DNA from: an uncultured Methanobrevibacter sp. | Lineage (GTDB): Archaea > Methanobacteriota > Methanobacteria > Methanobacteriales > Methanobacteriaceae | NCBI RefSeq assembly: GCF_902801725.1 | Contig: NZ_CADCJB010000001.1 | Coordinates: 16,558-80,557, forward strand | DNA length: 64,000 bases | Direction of reading: 5' to 3' | Shown: positions 27,290-36,592 of the stretch, one piece after another | How positions within the stretch are numbered: position 1 is the stretch's first letter | How the letters are laid out: each line of letters starts with the position of its first letter | The notes under the pieces: model-generated | The model's input: only the letters and a program-made list of their open reading frames with translations | The model's database searches: none | Told to the model about the DNA's origin: nothing | Program-made: the position numbers and the translations under genes

Positions 27290-28549
27290 GTGAAAAATCA
27301 ACAGAAGATGACTCGCAGTTCACTATCTGCATCTGTTTCTAAATTTTATGGGGATAATAAATCTAATTTAAAAGAAGGATTAATAGCTCTTTTAATCTGC
27401 GCTATAGGAGATTTAGTAGCAGGTATTATCCTTGGTAAAATGACATTTTTCCTTGAAGCATTTCCCGGACTGTTGGTTGTTATTCCTGGAGCTATTGGAA
27501 TGAGGGGAAATATTTTCGGTTCATTCGCTTCAAGACTTTCCACTAACCTTCACATTGGTTTGATATCTCCTAAATTTGAATTCTCAGAGCATTTGAACCA
27601 TAACATTTTTTCTTCATTTGTTTTGACATTGGTATTGTCAATATTTTTAGGCATAGTTGGAAAGATATTCTGTATTCTGCTTCATTATAACTCAATGGAG
27701 CTGATTGATTTCATTTTGATTTGTACATTGGCAGGCATAATATCAAATTTAATAATGCTTCCGATAACCATGTTCGTTTCATTTAAAAGCTTTGAGCATG
27801 GATGGGATCCGGACAATATTACCAGCCCTATAATTGCCGCTTTTGGAGATCTGTTTACCTTACCGGCTATTATAGCATCAATCTTTATTTTAAGTTTCAT
27901 TGACATTAATATTATCATAAAGGATATTGTTTTGGGAATAATCTTAATAGGTGTTTTTATTGGATTTATTTATTGCTACAGATTGTCTGATGAGACAAAG
28001 ACAATATTAAAGCAGTCTACTCCTATTTTACTCCTATGCTCATTTTTAGGAGGTTCAGCAGGGGGAATTTTAAACAGTTCAGTTGAGACATTGCTTACCA
28101 ATCCAAGCTTGCTTACCCTGCTTCCATTGTTTTCAGGCGAATGCGGAAGTTTGATTAGTATTTTAGGAGCAAGACTTTCATCAGGTCTTCACTCAGGTTT
28201 GGTAGAGCCGTTAAGAATTCCTAAAGGATATTCCATTCCTAACTTTTTGATTTGCTTTATTTTAGCACTTATTATATTCCCATTTATAGGAATATTGGCC
28301 GAAGGGTCTTCATTAATTTTCGGAGTGGTCGGCGTTGGATTTGATAAAATCATTGAAATCAGTACATTGTCCGGCCTTATTCTGGTTACTATAATGGTAT
28401 TTATTGTCTATTACATTTCAACAATTTCATATAGTCATAATCTGGACCCGGACAATATTGTAATTCCAATTTCAACCAGTGTTACTGATTCAATTTCAAG
28501 TTTGGTTTTAATTTCTGTCTCCTTACTGTTGTTGGGTGTTTTAATCTAA
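27290..28549 (+). CDS. MgtE/SLC41-type divalent cation transporter
   Basis: Integral membrane protein of about 419 residues with two homologous halves. Each half has the MgtE-type pattern: PGLLVVIPGAIGMRGNIFGSFASRLST in the first, and LLPLFSGECGSLISILGARLSSGLH in the second, followed by long hydrophobic helices. Both halves also end with a HxxDPDNI motif, a likely metal site. About ten membrane segments are visible. Mg2+ or a related ion is the probable substrate. The start is uncertain among GTG 27281, GTG 27290 and ATG 27308; 27290 has the best spacing from AGGTAG. Confidence 0.85.
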   Translation: MKNQQKMTRSSLSASVSKFYGDNKSNLKEGLIALLICAIGDLVAGIILGKMTFFLEAFPGLLVVIPGAIGMRGNIFGSFASRLSTNLHIGLISPKFEFSEHLNHNIFSSFVLTLVLSIFLGIVGKIFCILLHYNSMELIDFILICTLAGIISNLIMLPITMFVSFKSFEHGWDPDNITSPIIAAFGDLFTLPAIIASIFILSFIDINIIIKDIVLGIILIGVFIGFIYCYRLSDETKTILKQSTPILLLCSFLGGSAGGILNSSVETLLTNPSLLTLLPLFSGECGSLISILGARLSSGLHSGLVEPLRIPKGYSIPNFLICFILALIIFPFIGILAEGSSLIFGVVGVGFDKIIEISTLSGLILVTIMVFIVYYISTISYSHNLDPDNIVIPISTSVTDSISSLVLISVSLLLLGVLI

Positions 28550-28560
28550 TCGATTTGAAG

Positions 28561-29427
28561 CTAATTCCATGCCTTTAAAATCAGTTCACATTCATTCGTT
28601 CTGAAATAGTCGTATTTTAGATTATTTCTATCGAAATTTTTCGGAACGCTTACCAAAACAGCTTTGGCATCAGGCTTATCAAGATGAATGAAAACAATTG
28701 AACTGGAATCATCGTAAAAGTTGATTTCATCGTTCAAATAGATTACATCATCGTATATGGGCTGCCAGCTTTTTGATTTGACAACTCTTGTTGAATCCAT
28801 ATAATATTTCAGTTCGTTTTGTTCCCTTTCATCAGTGAGCAGATAGTAATCTGAAGCCCTCAAATTGCCTTTGAATACTTTAAAGTAGTTGCAGCTGTGT
28901 GAATCCTGGTCATGATTTCTGTTGCACTTGCCTTCAAGCTGAAAGTCTTTTAGTACATATTTTTTGAAAAAGTCGCATTTCACCAGTCTGTTGACCGAGT
29001 GGACATTTCCAGAGCCGGCATCACCACCTATTTTTACACTTGAAATTGTACTCTCATGCGGAATGAGTTCCATTGAGGTTTTAATTTTTGAGTTAAACAA
29101 TATCTTGGTCACGTACTTTTCATAATTACTTCCAAGAGCTAGAAATTTTGAATATGCCACACTGTTTGGAATAATCTGTCCCTCCTCATTTACAATTGCA
29201 AGACCAGGGGTTCCTTTTTTGTGAACTTCCCAGTTGCTTGGAGTTCCTGGATTGTTTATTAGATTGACAATACTCTCTTCAATCAATGTCTGAATATGTT
29301 CATTTTCGCTCTGTTTTGCGATTTTGTGTGTACTTATTTCACTTAATGAAAGAACGATTCCCGCAATCATTATGAGAATTATCATGATGACTGCTATTTC
29401 AAGCGTTAGAGTTCCTCTACTGTCCAT
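28561..29427 (-). CDS. Pilin-like exported protein with Cys-rich ectodomain (second of a pair)
   Basis: A 288-residue protein with a short N-terminus MDSRGTLTLE followed by a membrane helix (IAVIMIILIMIAGIVLSLSE). This layout resembles class III signal peptides of archaeal type IV pilins and pseudopilins. The rest is hydrophilic with four Cys (FFK region, GKCNRNHDQDSHSCNYF, TNECELI). It contains an ORB-core match at DNA level (29034-29047). It overlaps its upstream neighbour by 11 bases, so the two are made together and may form a surface or secretion complex. Function unknown. Confidence 0.6.
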   Translation of the reverse strand: MDSRGTLTLEIAVIMIILIMIAGIVLSLSEISTHKIAKQSENEHIQTLIEESIVNLINNPGTPSNWEVHKKGTPGLAIVNEEGQIIPNSVAYSKFLALGSNYEKYVTKILFNSKIKTSMELIPHESTISSVKIGGDAGSGNVHSVNRLVKCDFFKKYVLKDFQLEGKCNRNHDQDSHSCNYFKVFKGNLRASDYYLLTDEREQNELKYYMDSTRVVKSKSWQPIYDDVIYLNDEINFYDDSSSIVFIHLDKPDAKAVLVSVPKNFDRNNLKYDYFRTNECELILKAWN

Positions 29428-30361
29428 TTTCCTTCACCAATCCGTATTTCTTTCTATGGGATGAATCTAAAATTAGACTATCCCAGTCATTTGGGTCTAT
29501 TTTTTCCCCATTGTAATGGTCTGCAAAGACTACATGGTCACTACACGATAAAGACTCGTTTTTAATTGGAGTATGTGTTTGTATAAATACTTCAAAGCCA
29601 TAATGTGGGCATTTTCCCTTTCCCTCGAGTCTGCAAAGATAACAGCTTCCGTCGGCGCTTTCATGGAAATATCCTTTTTTCAGACAATCATCCAATACTC
29701 CCGGGTCTCCATGGTGAATGTATGGGTCATATGGACATTTGGTAATGTATAATGGTGCTGTTGCTTCAATGTAGGATTCAGGCGATTTGAAATGATGTAT
29801 AACCATATACCCAGCTATTGCATTTTTATAATGGATTTTATTATCATATGTCAGAATTCCTGATGCTATTGTTAGTTTGGCCAGTGGCAATGGATCTCTT
29901 AAACCTTCAATCGATGCATTTTTCTCAATGATGTTTGAATAGTTGATGTTATCTTTTTTAACTTTCAGTTTTACCTTAAACAGAATTTTCCAGGGACTGC
30001 CGCTGTTTTCAACTGACAGCACTTCAGATGAAATTCTTACGCCGTACTTGTTTTCAAATTCTTTGTTTTTTTCTTCCAATTTTTTGTTCAGGTTCTTTTT
30101 TATTTGGTTTTCGCTGTTGAAAACAGGCAGTCCGTTGTATACCTTTTGAGTTGCATCAGCTATTGCATCTCTTCCAAGAACTTCTAAATTTCTTGAGTAG
30201 TCATCAATGATATACTTAAAATTATTATTTGATTTTAATTCTATGTTTTCATTTTCAAGGTAATTTATACTTGTAATTATAAAAATGGCTATTATCAACA
30301 AAGATATAATTAAAATAGCAACACTACCTACCAGTATATTTCCTTTGGAGTCGATTTTCAT
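29417..30361 (-). CDS. Pilin-like exported protein with Cys/His-rich ectodomain (first of a pair)
   Basis: A 314-residue protein beginning MKIDSKGNILVGSVAILII, a short polar stretch followed by a membrane helix, again pilin-like. The ectodomain has a helical stalk (residues ~60-115) and a C-terminal region with clustered Cys and His (KCPYDPYIHHGDPGVLDDC, SCYLCRLEGKGKCPHYG, LSCSDHVVF) that could hold zinc or form disulfides. Few close relatives come to mind outside Methanobacteriales. The gene is the first of a two-gene unit. I cannot assign a function. Confidence 0.6.
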   Translation of the reverse strand: MKIDSKGNILVGSVAILIISLLIIAIFIITSINYLENENIELKSNNNFKYIIDDYSRNLEVLGRDAIADATQKVYNGLPVFNSENQIKKNLNKKLEEKNKEFENKYGVRISSEVLSVENSGSPWKILFKVKLKVKKDNINYSNIIEKNASIEGLRDPLPLAKLTIASGILTYDNKIHYKNAIAGYMVIHHFKSPESYIEATAPLYITKCPYDPYIHHGDPGVLDDCLKKGYFHESADGSCYLCRLEGKGKCPHYGFEVFIQTHTPIKNESLSCSDHVVFADHYNGEKIDPNDWDSLILDSSHRKKYGLVKENGQ

Positions 30362-30533
30362 AATATTGAAATAGACCTAATATTGATAAATTTATTTCCC
30401 AACTGCGAAAGCGTGATTTTGCACAAAAATGTATTACAATTTTGGAAATTCGGCAGAAATAGTAATAAAAAAAATACTTATTTATATTATTGATTAGAAA
30501 CTATACTTATTAGAAAATATATGGAGGATTTGC

Positions 30534-30932
30534 ATGTCAGATACTGTAAGAACATGGCGTCATATACAACAAAGATACAATCTTATAGGTTCTAAATGTA
30601 CAACTTGTGGAGAATTATTCTTCCCATCTCGTGTAGTTTGTCCTAATTGTAGAAGAAAAGGAAATCTTGAACCTTTCCAATTTTCAGGAAAAGGTAAAAT
30701 TTACACATTTTCAGTTATCAGATCAGCACCGGATAACTTTAAAAAATCAGCTCCTTATGCGGTAGCTGTAATTGAACTTGAAGAAGGTGCCAAATTAACT
30801 TCACAACTTGTAGATTGTGATGTTGAGGATATTGAAATCGGTGACGATGTAGAAATGGTATTTAGAAGAATTAGAGAAGATGGAGAAGACGGAGTAATCT
30901 CTTATGGATACAAGTTCAAAGTTATCAAATAA
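30534..30932 (+). CDS. Zn-ribbon OB-fold protein (DUF35 family)
   Basis: A 132-residue protein with an N-terminal helix, a zinc ribbon (KCTTCGELFFPSRVVCPNC, four Cys) and an OB fold (GKGKIYTFSVIRSAP, VAVIELEEGAKLTSQL). In archaea DUF35 proteins bridge acetoacetyl-CoA thiolase and HMG-CoA synthase and channel substrate for mevalonate synthesis. Neither partner gene is in the window, so its partners are encoded elsewhere or it is a paralogue. The ATG follows GGAGG. The next gene starts within its last 29 bases. Confidence 0.88.
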   Translation: MSDTVRTWRHIQQRYNLIGSKCTTCGELFFPSRVVCPNCRRKGNLEPFQFSGKGKIYTFSVIRSAPDNFKKSAPYAVAVIELEEGAKLTSQLVDCDVEDIEIGDDVEMVFRRIREDGEDGVISYGYKFKVIK

Positions 30933-31815
30933 TACTGCAGTTATTTTGGTAAGTCATGGAAGTACCTTGCCTTATGCTGAAGAAGTATTTGTTGAAATTA
31001 AAGAAAAATTTATCAAAAAAACAGGCCTTGCAACTGAAATAGGATACATGAAAGTATCCGAACCTACTATTGCAGGTGCTGTGGAGATTTTAAAAGAGGA
31101 AGTGGACGATTTACAGAGAATTATTGCCCTTCCAGTATTTTTAGCTCCTGGTATTCATACTAACATTGATATTCCGCAATTGTTGGGTCTTGAACCTTTG
31201 GAAGTCGACCCAAGATGTCCTGATGGAAACTATCCACCTGAACATTACCTGTCAATTGCCGATGATGTGGACTTTGATGGCGATATTGAACTGTTGAGTT
31301 CTATAGGACCGAGAGATGAGCTTTTAGATATTATTGATAAGAGAATCAATGAAGCTTTAGCCGAATCCAAACTGGATGATAATGCAAAAACTGGAATTCT
31401 ACTTGTAACCCACGGGTCTAGGTTAAATTATAATAAAGAGTTTGCAACCGCATTATACAATAAGTTTGAAAAGACTTGTGAATATCCATCAAGTTTTGGA
31501 TTCATGGAATTGTGCGGCCCTAGCATTCCCGAATCTATTAACAAATTGGTTGATGAAAATGATTTGGAAAGATTGGTTGTAGTGCCGGTCTTTATTGCTC
31601 CTGGAATGCACACAACTCACGATATTCCACATATCTTAGGATTTTTGGATGATCACGAACATGAGCATTCACATTCACATGGCCATGGTGACCATGACCA
31701 CGTTCATGATTTGACTCCTGTTGAATTTGACGGGGAAATACTTTATCCTGAGCCTATCAAGGCCGATGATATCCTGATTGATATTTTGGTTAGTATGGTT
31801 AATGAAAAATTATAA
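30904..31815 (+). CDS. Two-domain sirohydrochlorin chelatase (CbiX long form)
   Basis: Inserts Co2+ or Ni2+ into sirohydrochlorin. The 303-residue chain holds two CbiX folds: residues ~10-85 (LVSHGST, LPVFLAPGIHTNIDIP) and ~158-245 (LVTHGSR, VPVFIAPGMHTTHDIP). Each keeps its pair of metal His residues, so both could be active. After the second comes a His-rich stretch (HEHEHSHSHGHGDHDHVH), likely a metal store. Archaeal enzymes are usually single-domain homodimers; a fused form is bacterial style. The ATG lies inside the DUF35 gene, with GGAG upstream. A single-domain paralogue follows 82 bases later. Confidence 0.88.
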   Translation: MDTSSKLSNNTAVILVSHGSTLPYAEEVFVEIKEKFIKKTGLATEIGYMKVSEPTIAGAVEILKEEVDDLQRIIALPVFLAPGIHTNIDIPQLLGLEPLEVDPRCPDGNYPPEHYLSIADDVDFDGDIELLSSIGPRDELLDIIDKRINEALAESKLDDNAKTGILLVTHGSRLNYNKEFATALYNKFEKTCEYPSSFGFMELCGPSIPESINKLVDENDLERLVVVPVFIAPGMHTTHDIPHILGFLDDHEHEHSHSHGHGDHDHVHDLTPVEFDGEILYPEPIKADDILIDILVSMVNEKL

Positions 31816-31897
31816 TTTTTCATATATTTTTTTGAAAAAATTTTTATTCAATATAACTTAAGAACTTTTAACTTAAAACTTAATTATGGTTGATATT

Positions 31898-32377
31898 ATG
31901 TCTGATAAAAAAACAGGAATTTTACTTTTAAGCCACGGTTCAAGATTGGACGATGGTGAAGAAGTAATTAAAGCTTATAAGGAAATGTATACTGAAGAAT
32001 TTCCGGAAATGCCAGTAGAGTACGGTTTTATGGAAATTAGAGAACCAGGAATACCGGCAACTATTAAAAAATTGACATCTGAAAATGATTTGGATAAAAT
32101 CATTGTAGTGCCTGTATTTGTAGCTCATGGGCTTCATACAAAAAGGGACATACCTGCATTGCTTGGCATTGAAAGTGATTATGAAGATGAGGGTCATCAT
32201 CACCACCATCATGACCACGGACATGACCATGGTCACCATCACGGACATCATCACCACCATCATGACCATGATGACGAACCGGTGGAGTTTGATGGCGAAA
32301 TCGTTTTAACCGACCCTCTCGGCGTCGATAAAAGGATGTACGAAATCATTAAAGACAGAGTCTCAGAACACTTATAG
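31898..32377 (+). CDS. cfbA: Sirohydrochlorin cobalt/nickel chelatase (short form) with poly-His insert
   Basis: A 159-residue single-domain chelatase of the CbiX-S/CfbA type, used for both cobalamin and coenzyme F430. The metal ligands are His13 (LSHGSR) and His80 (AHGLHTKRDIP). Residues 100-124 are almost all His with Asp and Gly, a nickel- or cobalt-binding tail as in CfbA homologues. The start is placed at 31898, after GGTTGAT; the in-frame ATG at 31886 has no site. The first part resembles the second domain of the upstream long form, so the pair arose by duplication. Confidence 0.9.
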   Translation: MSDKKTGILLLSHGSRLDDGEEVIKAYKEMYTEEFPEMPVEYGFMEIREPGIPATIKKLTSENDLDKIIVVPVFVAHGLHTKRDIPALLGIESDYEDEGHHHHHHDHGHDHGHHHGHHHHHHDHDDEPVEFDGEIVLTDPLGVDKRMYEIIKDRVSEHL

Positions 32378-32435
32378 TTCTGGGCCCTACTTTTTTTCTA
32401 AAATTTTATTTATTTTGAAATTTATACTATTATTC

Positions 32436-33359
32436 ATGACTCTTAAGGTATCGGATATTGGTGAAAAAGAATTGGTTCGATATATTATTGCTAATTCCAA
32501 AGACATTACCCCTGATGATACAGCCATCACACCATTAAACAGTTCAAATCTGATTTCTACATGCGACATGCTCATTCAGTCAAAACACTTTCCAAAAAAC
32601 ATGTCCTATTTTGACATTGGCTTTAAGTCCGTGACAGTTAATGTAAGTGATTTGGCGGCTATGGGGGCTGAGCCTTTAGGTTTTTTACTGGCAATCGCAA
32701 TGCCTAAAAACTTGAAATTGGATGATTTTAAGGAAATATTTAGAGGAGTCCTGAGCGCTTGTGACTATTACCGAATTCCTCTGATTGGAGGAGATACTAA
32801 TGAAGCATCAGAAATTATCATAACAGGAACCGCATTGGGACTGACAGAAAAACCCCTGATGAAAGATTCTTATAATAAAGGTGATTTGATAGCTATTACA
32901 GGTGATATTGGGCTTGCAGCTTTAGGTTTTGAATTGGACATGATGGATAATGTTTATGTAAAACATGCATTAAAGCCGGAGGCCAGAATTAGGGAAGGTT
33001 TGATTTTAAGGGATTTTGCTACTTCAGCCACTGATATTACCGATGGACTGGCCAGCGAGTTATATGAAATCAAGAAGAATAATTACGGTTTCATGATTTA
33101 TGAAGAAATGTTAAACATCTCCGATGAGTATAAATCATTGGCTAGTGAACTAGATTTGGATTATTTGGATCTGATTTTCCATGTTGGAGAAGATTTTGAA
33201 CTTCTTTTCACAATCAGTAAAGATGATTCGGAAAAATTGCCAATCGAATTTAATGTGATTGGTGAGGTAACAGATTCAGATATTGTTGAACTCACGCTGG
33301 AAAACGGGCTTGTTGAGGAAATCAGAAATAAAGGATATGAGCATTATGTTAGTGAGTAA
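32436..33359 (+). CDS. thiL: Thiamine-monophosphate kinase
   Basis: Phosphorylates thiamine monophosphate to the active diphosphate with ATP. Family motifs in order: the DDTA loop, GFKSVTVNVSDLAAMGA, IGGDTNEA, ITGDIGLAALG, TDITDGLASEL, HVGEDFELLFT. The length from ATG 32436 is 307 residues, normal for ThiL; a longer frame from 32415 adds only a hydrophobic stretch. No ribosome-binding site is visible, and TTTTATTTATTTT about 25-30 bases upstream suggests a leaderless transcript. The end overlaps the start of the radical SAM gene by 14 bases. Confidence 0.93.
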   Translation: MTLKVSDIGEKELVRYIIANSKDITPDDTAITPLNSSNLISTCDMLIQSKHFPKNMSYFDIGFKSVTVNVSDLAAMGAEPLGFLLAIAMPKNLKLDDFKEIFRGVLSACDYYRIPLIGGDTNEASEIIITGTALGLTEKPLMKDSYNKGDLIAITGDIGLAALGFELDMMDNVYVKHALKPEARIREGLILRDFATSATDITDGLASELYEIKKNNYGFMIYEEMLNISDEYKSLASELDLDYLDLIFHVGEDFELLFTISKDDSEKLPIEFNVIGEVTDSDIVELTLENGLVEEIRNKGYEHYVSE

Positions 33360-34218
33360 TGAGCTGTATAAAAAAAGTTCAAAGACACAGAAAATTCGTT
33401 GTGAGATTTGCGCTAATTACTGTAAGATTGCCGACGGCAAGTATGGAATTTGCAGACAGCACAAAAATATTAACGGTGAGTTATTTGATGAATCATATGG
33501 TATTGTATCGTCTTTAAGTCCTGATCCGGTTGAAAAAAAGCCTTTGAATCAGTTCCTGCCGGGAACATTAACATACTCCATAGGAGGTTTTGGATGCAAC
33601 ATGACCTGTTTGCATTGCCAGAACTATATGATATCTCATGAATATGATAAGTATTCAAGAGGTATTAAAATAACACCAGAAGCGATTGTGGAAAATGCAC
33701 TTAACTATAATTGTAAGTCAATTGCTTGGACATATAATGAACCTACGATACACTTACCCTTCAGCAAAAAAACTTCACTGCTTGCAAGGCAAAAGGGTTT
33801 GAAAGTAATCTATGTAAGCAACGGATATTATTCAGATAAATCTCTCGAAGAGGTTTTGACTTTTGTCGATGCTTTCAATATAGACTTGAAATCAATGTCT
33901 AAAGATTTCTATAGGAAAGTTTGTGGTGCAGACCTTGACATTGTATTGGATAATTTGAAAAGAGTTTATGATGAGGGCAAGCACTTGGAAATAACAAACT
34001 TAATAATCAATGATTATAATGACTCTTTAGATGAAATTAATGAACTGTGTGATTTTGTAGTCAGTGAATTGGGTTCTGATGTTCCGCTGCATTTCTCAAG
34101 AGCATTTCCCTATTATAAATTAAATGATATTACACCAACAAGGCCTGAAATATTGTTTAAGGCAAAAGAAATTGCTCAAGAAAAAGGAATAGAGAATGTA
34201 TATTTAGGTAATATTTAA
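33346..34218 (+). CDS. amrS: AmmeMemoRadiSam-type radical SAM enzyme
   Basis: A 290-residue radical SAM protein with the cluster motif GGFGCNMTCLHCQNY (CxxxCxxC) and an N-terminal Cys-rich segment (RCEICANYCKIADGKYGICRQH) typical of the AmrS group, related to pyruvate formate-lyase activases. SPDPVEKKPLNQFLPGT, AWTYNEPTI and FNIDLKSM are also characteristic. In the AmmeMemoRadiSam system it acts with Memo-like and AMMECR1 proteins; neither is adjacent here. The ATG at 33346 has AAAGGAT about ten bases upstream. The exact substrate is unknown. Confidence 0.88.
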   Translation: MLVSNELYKKSSKTQKIRCEICANYCKIADGKYGICRQHKNINGELFDESYGIVSSLSPDPVEKKPLNQFLPGTLTYSIGGFGCNMTCLHCQNYMISHEYDKYSRGIKITPEAIVENALNYNCKSIAWTYNEPTIHLPFSKKTSLLARQKGLKVIYVSNGYYSDKSLEEVLTFVDAFNIDLKSMSKDFYRKVCGADLDIVLDNLKRVYDEGKHLEITNLIINDYNDSLDEINELCDFVVSELGSDVPLHFSRAFPYYKLNDITPTRPEILFKAKEIAQEKGIENVYLGNI

Positions 34219-34253
34219 GTTTTTTTTAAAAAAAAGTAAAATTAAAAGTTAGT

Positions 34254-35510
34254 TTATTCTCCAAAACTAACTCTTTCGAATTTTTCCAATGTTTTAAGTG
34301 ATTTAGTGGCATCAACACCAATTTTGGTAGTTGTTCCATCACTTTCAGCTACAGGATCTAAAGAGGAGCCTCGCACATTCGGAACAATCATAATGTCACG
34401 GTCACCTTTTACGCGTGTAGCTATTGCATATTCAACGTCTTCAGCATCAAACACATTAACGTCAGTGTCTACAACAGTACAGTGCTTGAGTGAAGGGTGT
34501 GCAGACAATGCCGCCATAATTGCATTTTTTCCATCTCCTTCGGTTTGCTTATTGATGGATATGACAGCATGCAACCAGCAGCAGCCGCCTTCAGTTAAAA
34601 CAACATTTTCAACAGTAGGAACTGCATTTTTAACTGCCTTGTATATTCTTGGCTCTTGTGGAAGGCCTTGAAGTAGTTTATGTTCAAATCCTGCCGGAAC
34701 AATTGCATGATAACAAGGATTGTCTTTTTTAATGTGCATTTTAGACAAGTTAATGATTGGCTGGTCACGGATAATGTCGTAAGTGTCAGTCAAATCAACG
34801 AAAGGACCTTCAGCAACGGTTTCTGTTACTGAAATTTTTCCTTCCAGAATGATGTCAGCTTTAGGAACTTCCAAATCTCCACACTTAATCAATTCGAGTT
34901 CGCCGTCCTTAAATGCATTGGCAACTTCCATTTCATTGTAGTCAATAGGAATTGAGGTGGTACTTGCAAGTAAAATTGCAGGGTCCATTCCGATAGCTAT
35001 TGCAATTTCCAAATCCTCACCCAATTCCTGAGCATTTTGGAAATAGGTGTAGAGATTTCTTGGAACAATCCTTATGACGAGTCTTTTGTTGTCTAAAACC
35101 ATCATTCTATGAATTGAAGCATTTTGAATTCCAGTTTTAGGGTCACGTGCAAAGACAACGCCTGCGGTAATATATGCTCCGCCATCTCTTTTGTAATGGG
35201 TTAAAATTGGAATTTTATCCAAATCCACATCTAAGTTGTCATAGTCTGAAAAATCAGTAAATTTATCCACTTTAATCGGTTTTTCCATAGCGTCAATAAT
35301 TTTTTGGGTAATTTCAGAAACTTCACAATTAATGGATTTTGCTATTTTGTCACGGGTATTGCAGATTCCGGTAACTACTGGCATGTCGTATCCTTTGATG
35401 TTTTTAACAATGACTGTATCCTTTGGATACTCTCTTAATACCTTTGAAACTTCAAATTCTGATGAAAGTTCATCTGTAATTTCAATAATGTTGTCGCCTT
35501 CGAGTTTCAT
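34254..35510 (-). CDS. UbiD-family prenylated-FMN decarboxylase
   Basis: A 418-residue decarboxylase that uses prenylated FMN. Recognisable stretches are [46 protein letters not shown], the prFMN/Mn binding region with [16 protein letters not shown], and [23 protein letters not shown]. In archaea one UbiD homologue acts as anhydromevalonate phosphate decarboxylase in the modified mevalonate route to isoprenoids. That is a good candidate role here, not proven by sequence alone. The tandem PurE gene lies 8 bases upstream, so they share a transcript. Confidence 0.9.
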   Translation of the reverse strand: MKLEGDNIIEITDELSSEFEVSKVLREYPKDTVIVKNIKGYDMPVVTGICNTRDKIAKSINCEVSEITQKIIDAMEKPIKVDKFTDFSDYDNLDVDLDKIPILTHYKRDGGAYITAGVVFARDPKTGIQNASIHRMMVLDNKRLVIRIVPRNLYTYFQNAQELGEDLEIAIAIGMDPAILLASTTSIPIDYNEMEVANAFKDGELELIKCGDLEVPKADIILEGKISVTETVAEGPFVDLTDTYDIIRDQPIINLSKMHIKKDNPCYHAIVPAGFEHKLLQGLPQEPRIYKAVKNAVPTVENVVLTEGGCCWLHAVISINKQTEGDGKNAIMAALSAHPSLKHCTVVDTDVNVFDAEDVEYAIATRVKGDRDIMIVPNVRGSSLDPVAESDGTTTKIGVDATKSLKTLEKFERVSFGE

Positions 35511-35517
35511 ATTATCA

Positions 35518-36537
35518 CTATAAGTTAATTTTTTTGTCTTTTAATTTTTCTAAAACTTCTGTAATATTAGGATCGTCAATAGAAAGGATTTCACCGGCTA
35601 AAACTGCAGCATTTTTACCGTTGTTAACTCCAACAGTTGCAACAGGCACTCCTGGAGGCATACTCACTGTAGTGAGCATATAATCATTTCCCTGTTCATT
35701 AGTACAAGGGACTCCAATTACCGGTCTGTCAGTGAGTCCTATAATCCCTCCAGTTACCTGTGAAGAGTTTGAACTGATTCCAATGAAAATTTTTGCATTT
35801 TTCATGCATTTAACGTAATTTGTGAATTTCTTGGTTGACCTTATCGGACAGACGACTTTTAAGTCGTATGAAATTTTAAGCCTGTCTAGTATGATTCCAA
35901 CTTTTTTGGCCGTTCCTACATCGGTTTGTCTTCCAACAATAATCACAACTTCAGCATCCTTATTTTTGACACATACTGAATCATCAACTTCTATCTCATT
36001 TATTTCTAGGTTTTTAATTCTTAAAAAATCATTTTGGAGGTATTTTCTCTCAATTTTTTGGACTATATCTTCATTGCTTTGTTTAACTTTTTCAGCATAT
36101 TCTTTTCTTAGTTTTATAACCTTTTGGCGAACTTCATCGTTGTGAAGTCCAATGAACTGAGCGGCCAATATAGCTGCATTATCTCCCCTGTCTATTCCTA
36201 CGGTCGCAATAGGGGATGGATAAGGCATTTGAACAATTGATTGCAATGCATCTATTCCACCAGTCTTTACATCAACCGGAACACCGATAACAGGTCTAGG
36301 TGTATATGCGGCAATTGTACCTGGCAGGTGCGCTGCAAGACCAGCAATTCCAATAAACACTTCAATTCCAGCATCAGTGCCCTGTTCGACAATTTCACGA
36401 ATTAAATTAGGGGTTCTGTGTGCAGAAGCAATTTTCAAACTGTATGGTATTTCGAGTTTATCTAAAATATCCATACTTTTTTCAGCAACAGCAATATCAG
36501 ATCCACTTCCAAGAATAATCATTATTTTTGGTGTCAT
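35518..36537 (-). CDS. purE: N5-carboxyaminoimidazole ribonucleotide mutase, tandem PurE
   Basis: Purine synthesis enzyme that shifts the carboxylate of N5-CAIR to give CAIR. Residues 1-~160 are a complete PurE domain: GSGSDI, SAHRTP (catalytic His), GLAAHLPG, and PVIGVPV. Residues ~195-339 are a second PurE-like domain where these become [23 protein letters not shown] and PVIGVPC, so the catalytic His is lost. This duplicated form is known from Methanobacteriales; the second half is probably structural, standing in for subunits of the PurE octamer. Confidence 0.92.
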   Translation of the reverse strand: MTPKIMIILGSGSDIAVAEKSMDILDKLEIPYSLKIASAHRTPNLIREIVEQGTDAGIEVFIGIAGLAAHLPGTIAAYTPRPVIGVPVDVKTGGIDALQSIVQMPYPSPIATVGIDRGDNAAILAAQFIGLHNDEVRQKVIKLRKEYAEKVKQSNEDIVQKIERKYLQNDFLRIKNLEINEIEVDDSVCVKNKDAEVVIIVGRQTDVGTAKKVGIILDRLKISYDLKVVCPIRSTKKFTNYVKCMKNAKIFIGISSNSSQVTGGIIGLTDRPVIGVPCTNEQGNDYMLTTVSMPPGVPVATVGVNNGKNAAVLAGEILSIDDPNITEVLEKLKDKKINL

Positions 36538-36592
36538 AAAAATCCCTTCTAAAAAAAATTTTTATTATTATATTATATTGATTTTTAAATAT

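Noticed and set aside
31940..32309. Met/Val/Thr-rich open frames overlapping the His-rich part of cfbA
   Set aside because: They are out-of-frame readings of the CAT/CAC/GAC repeats encoding the poly-His tail.
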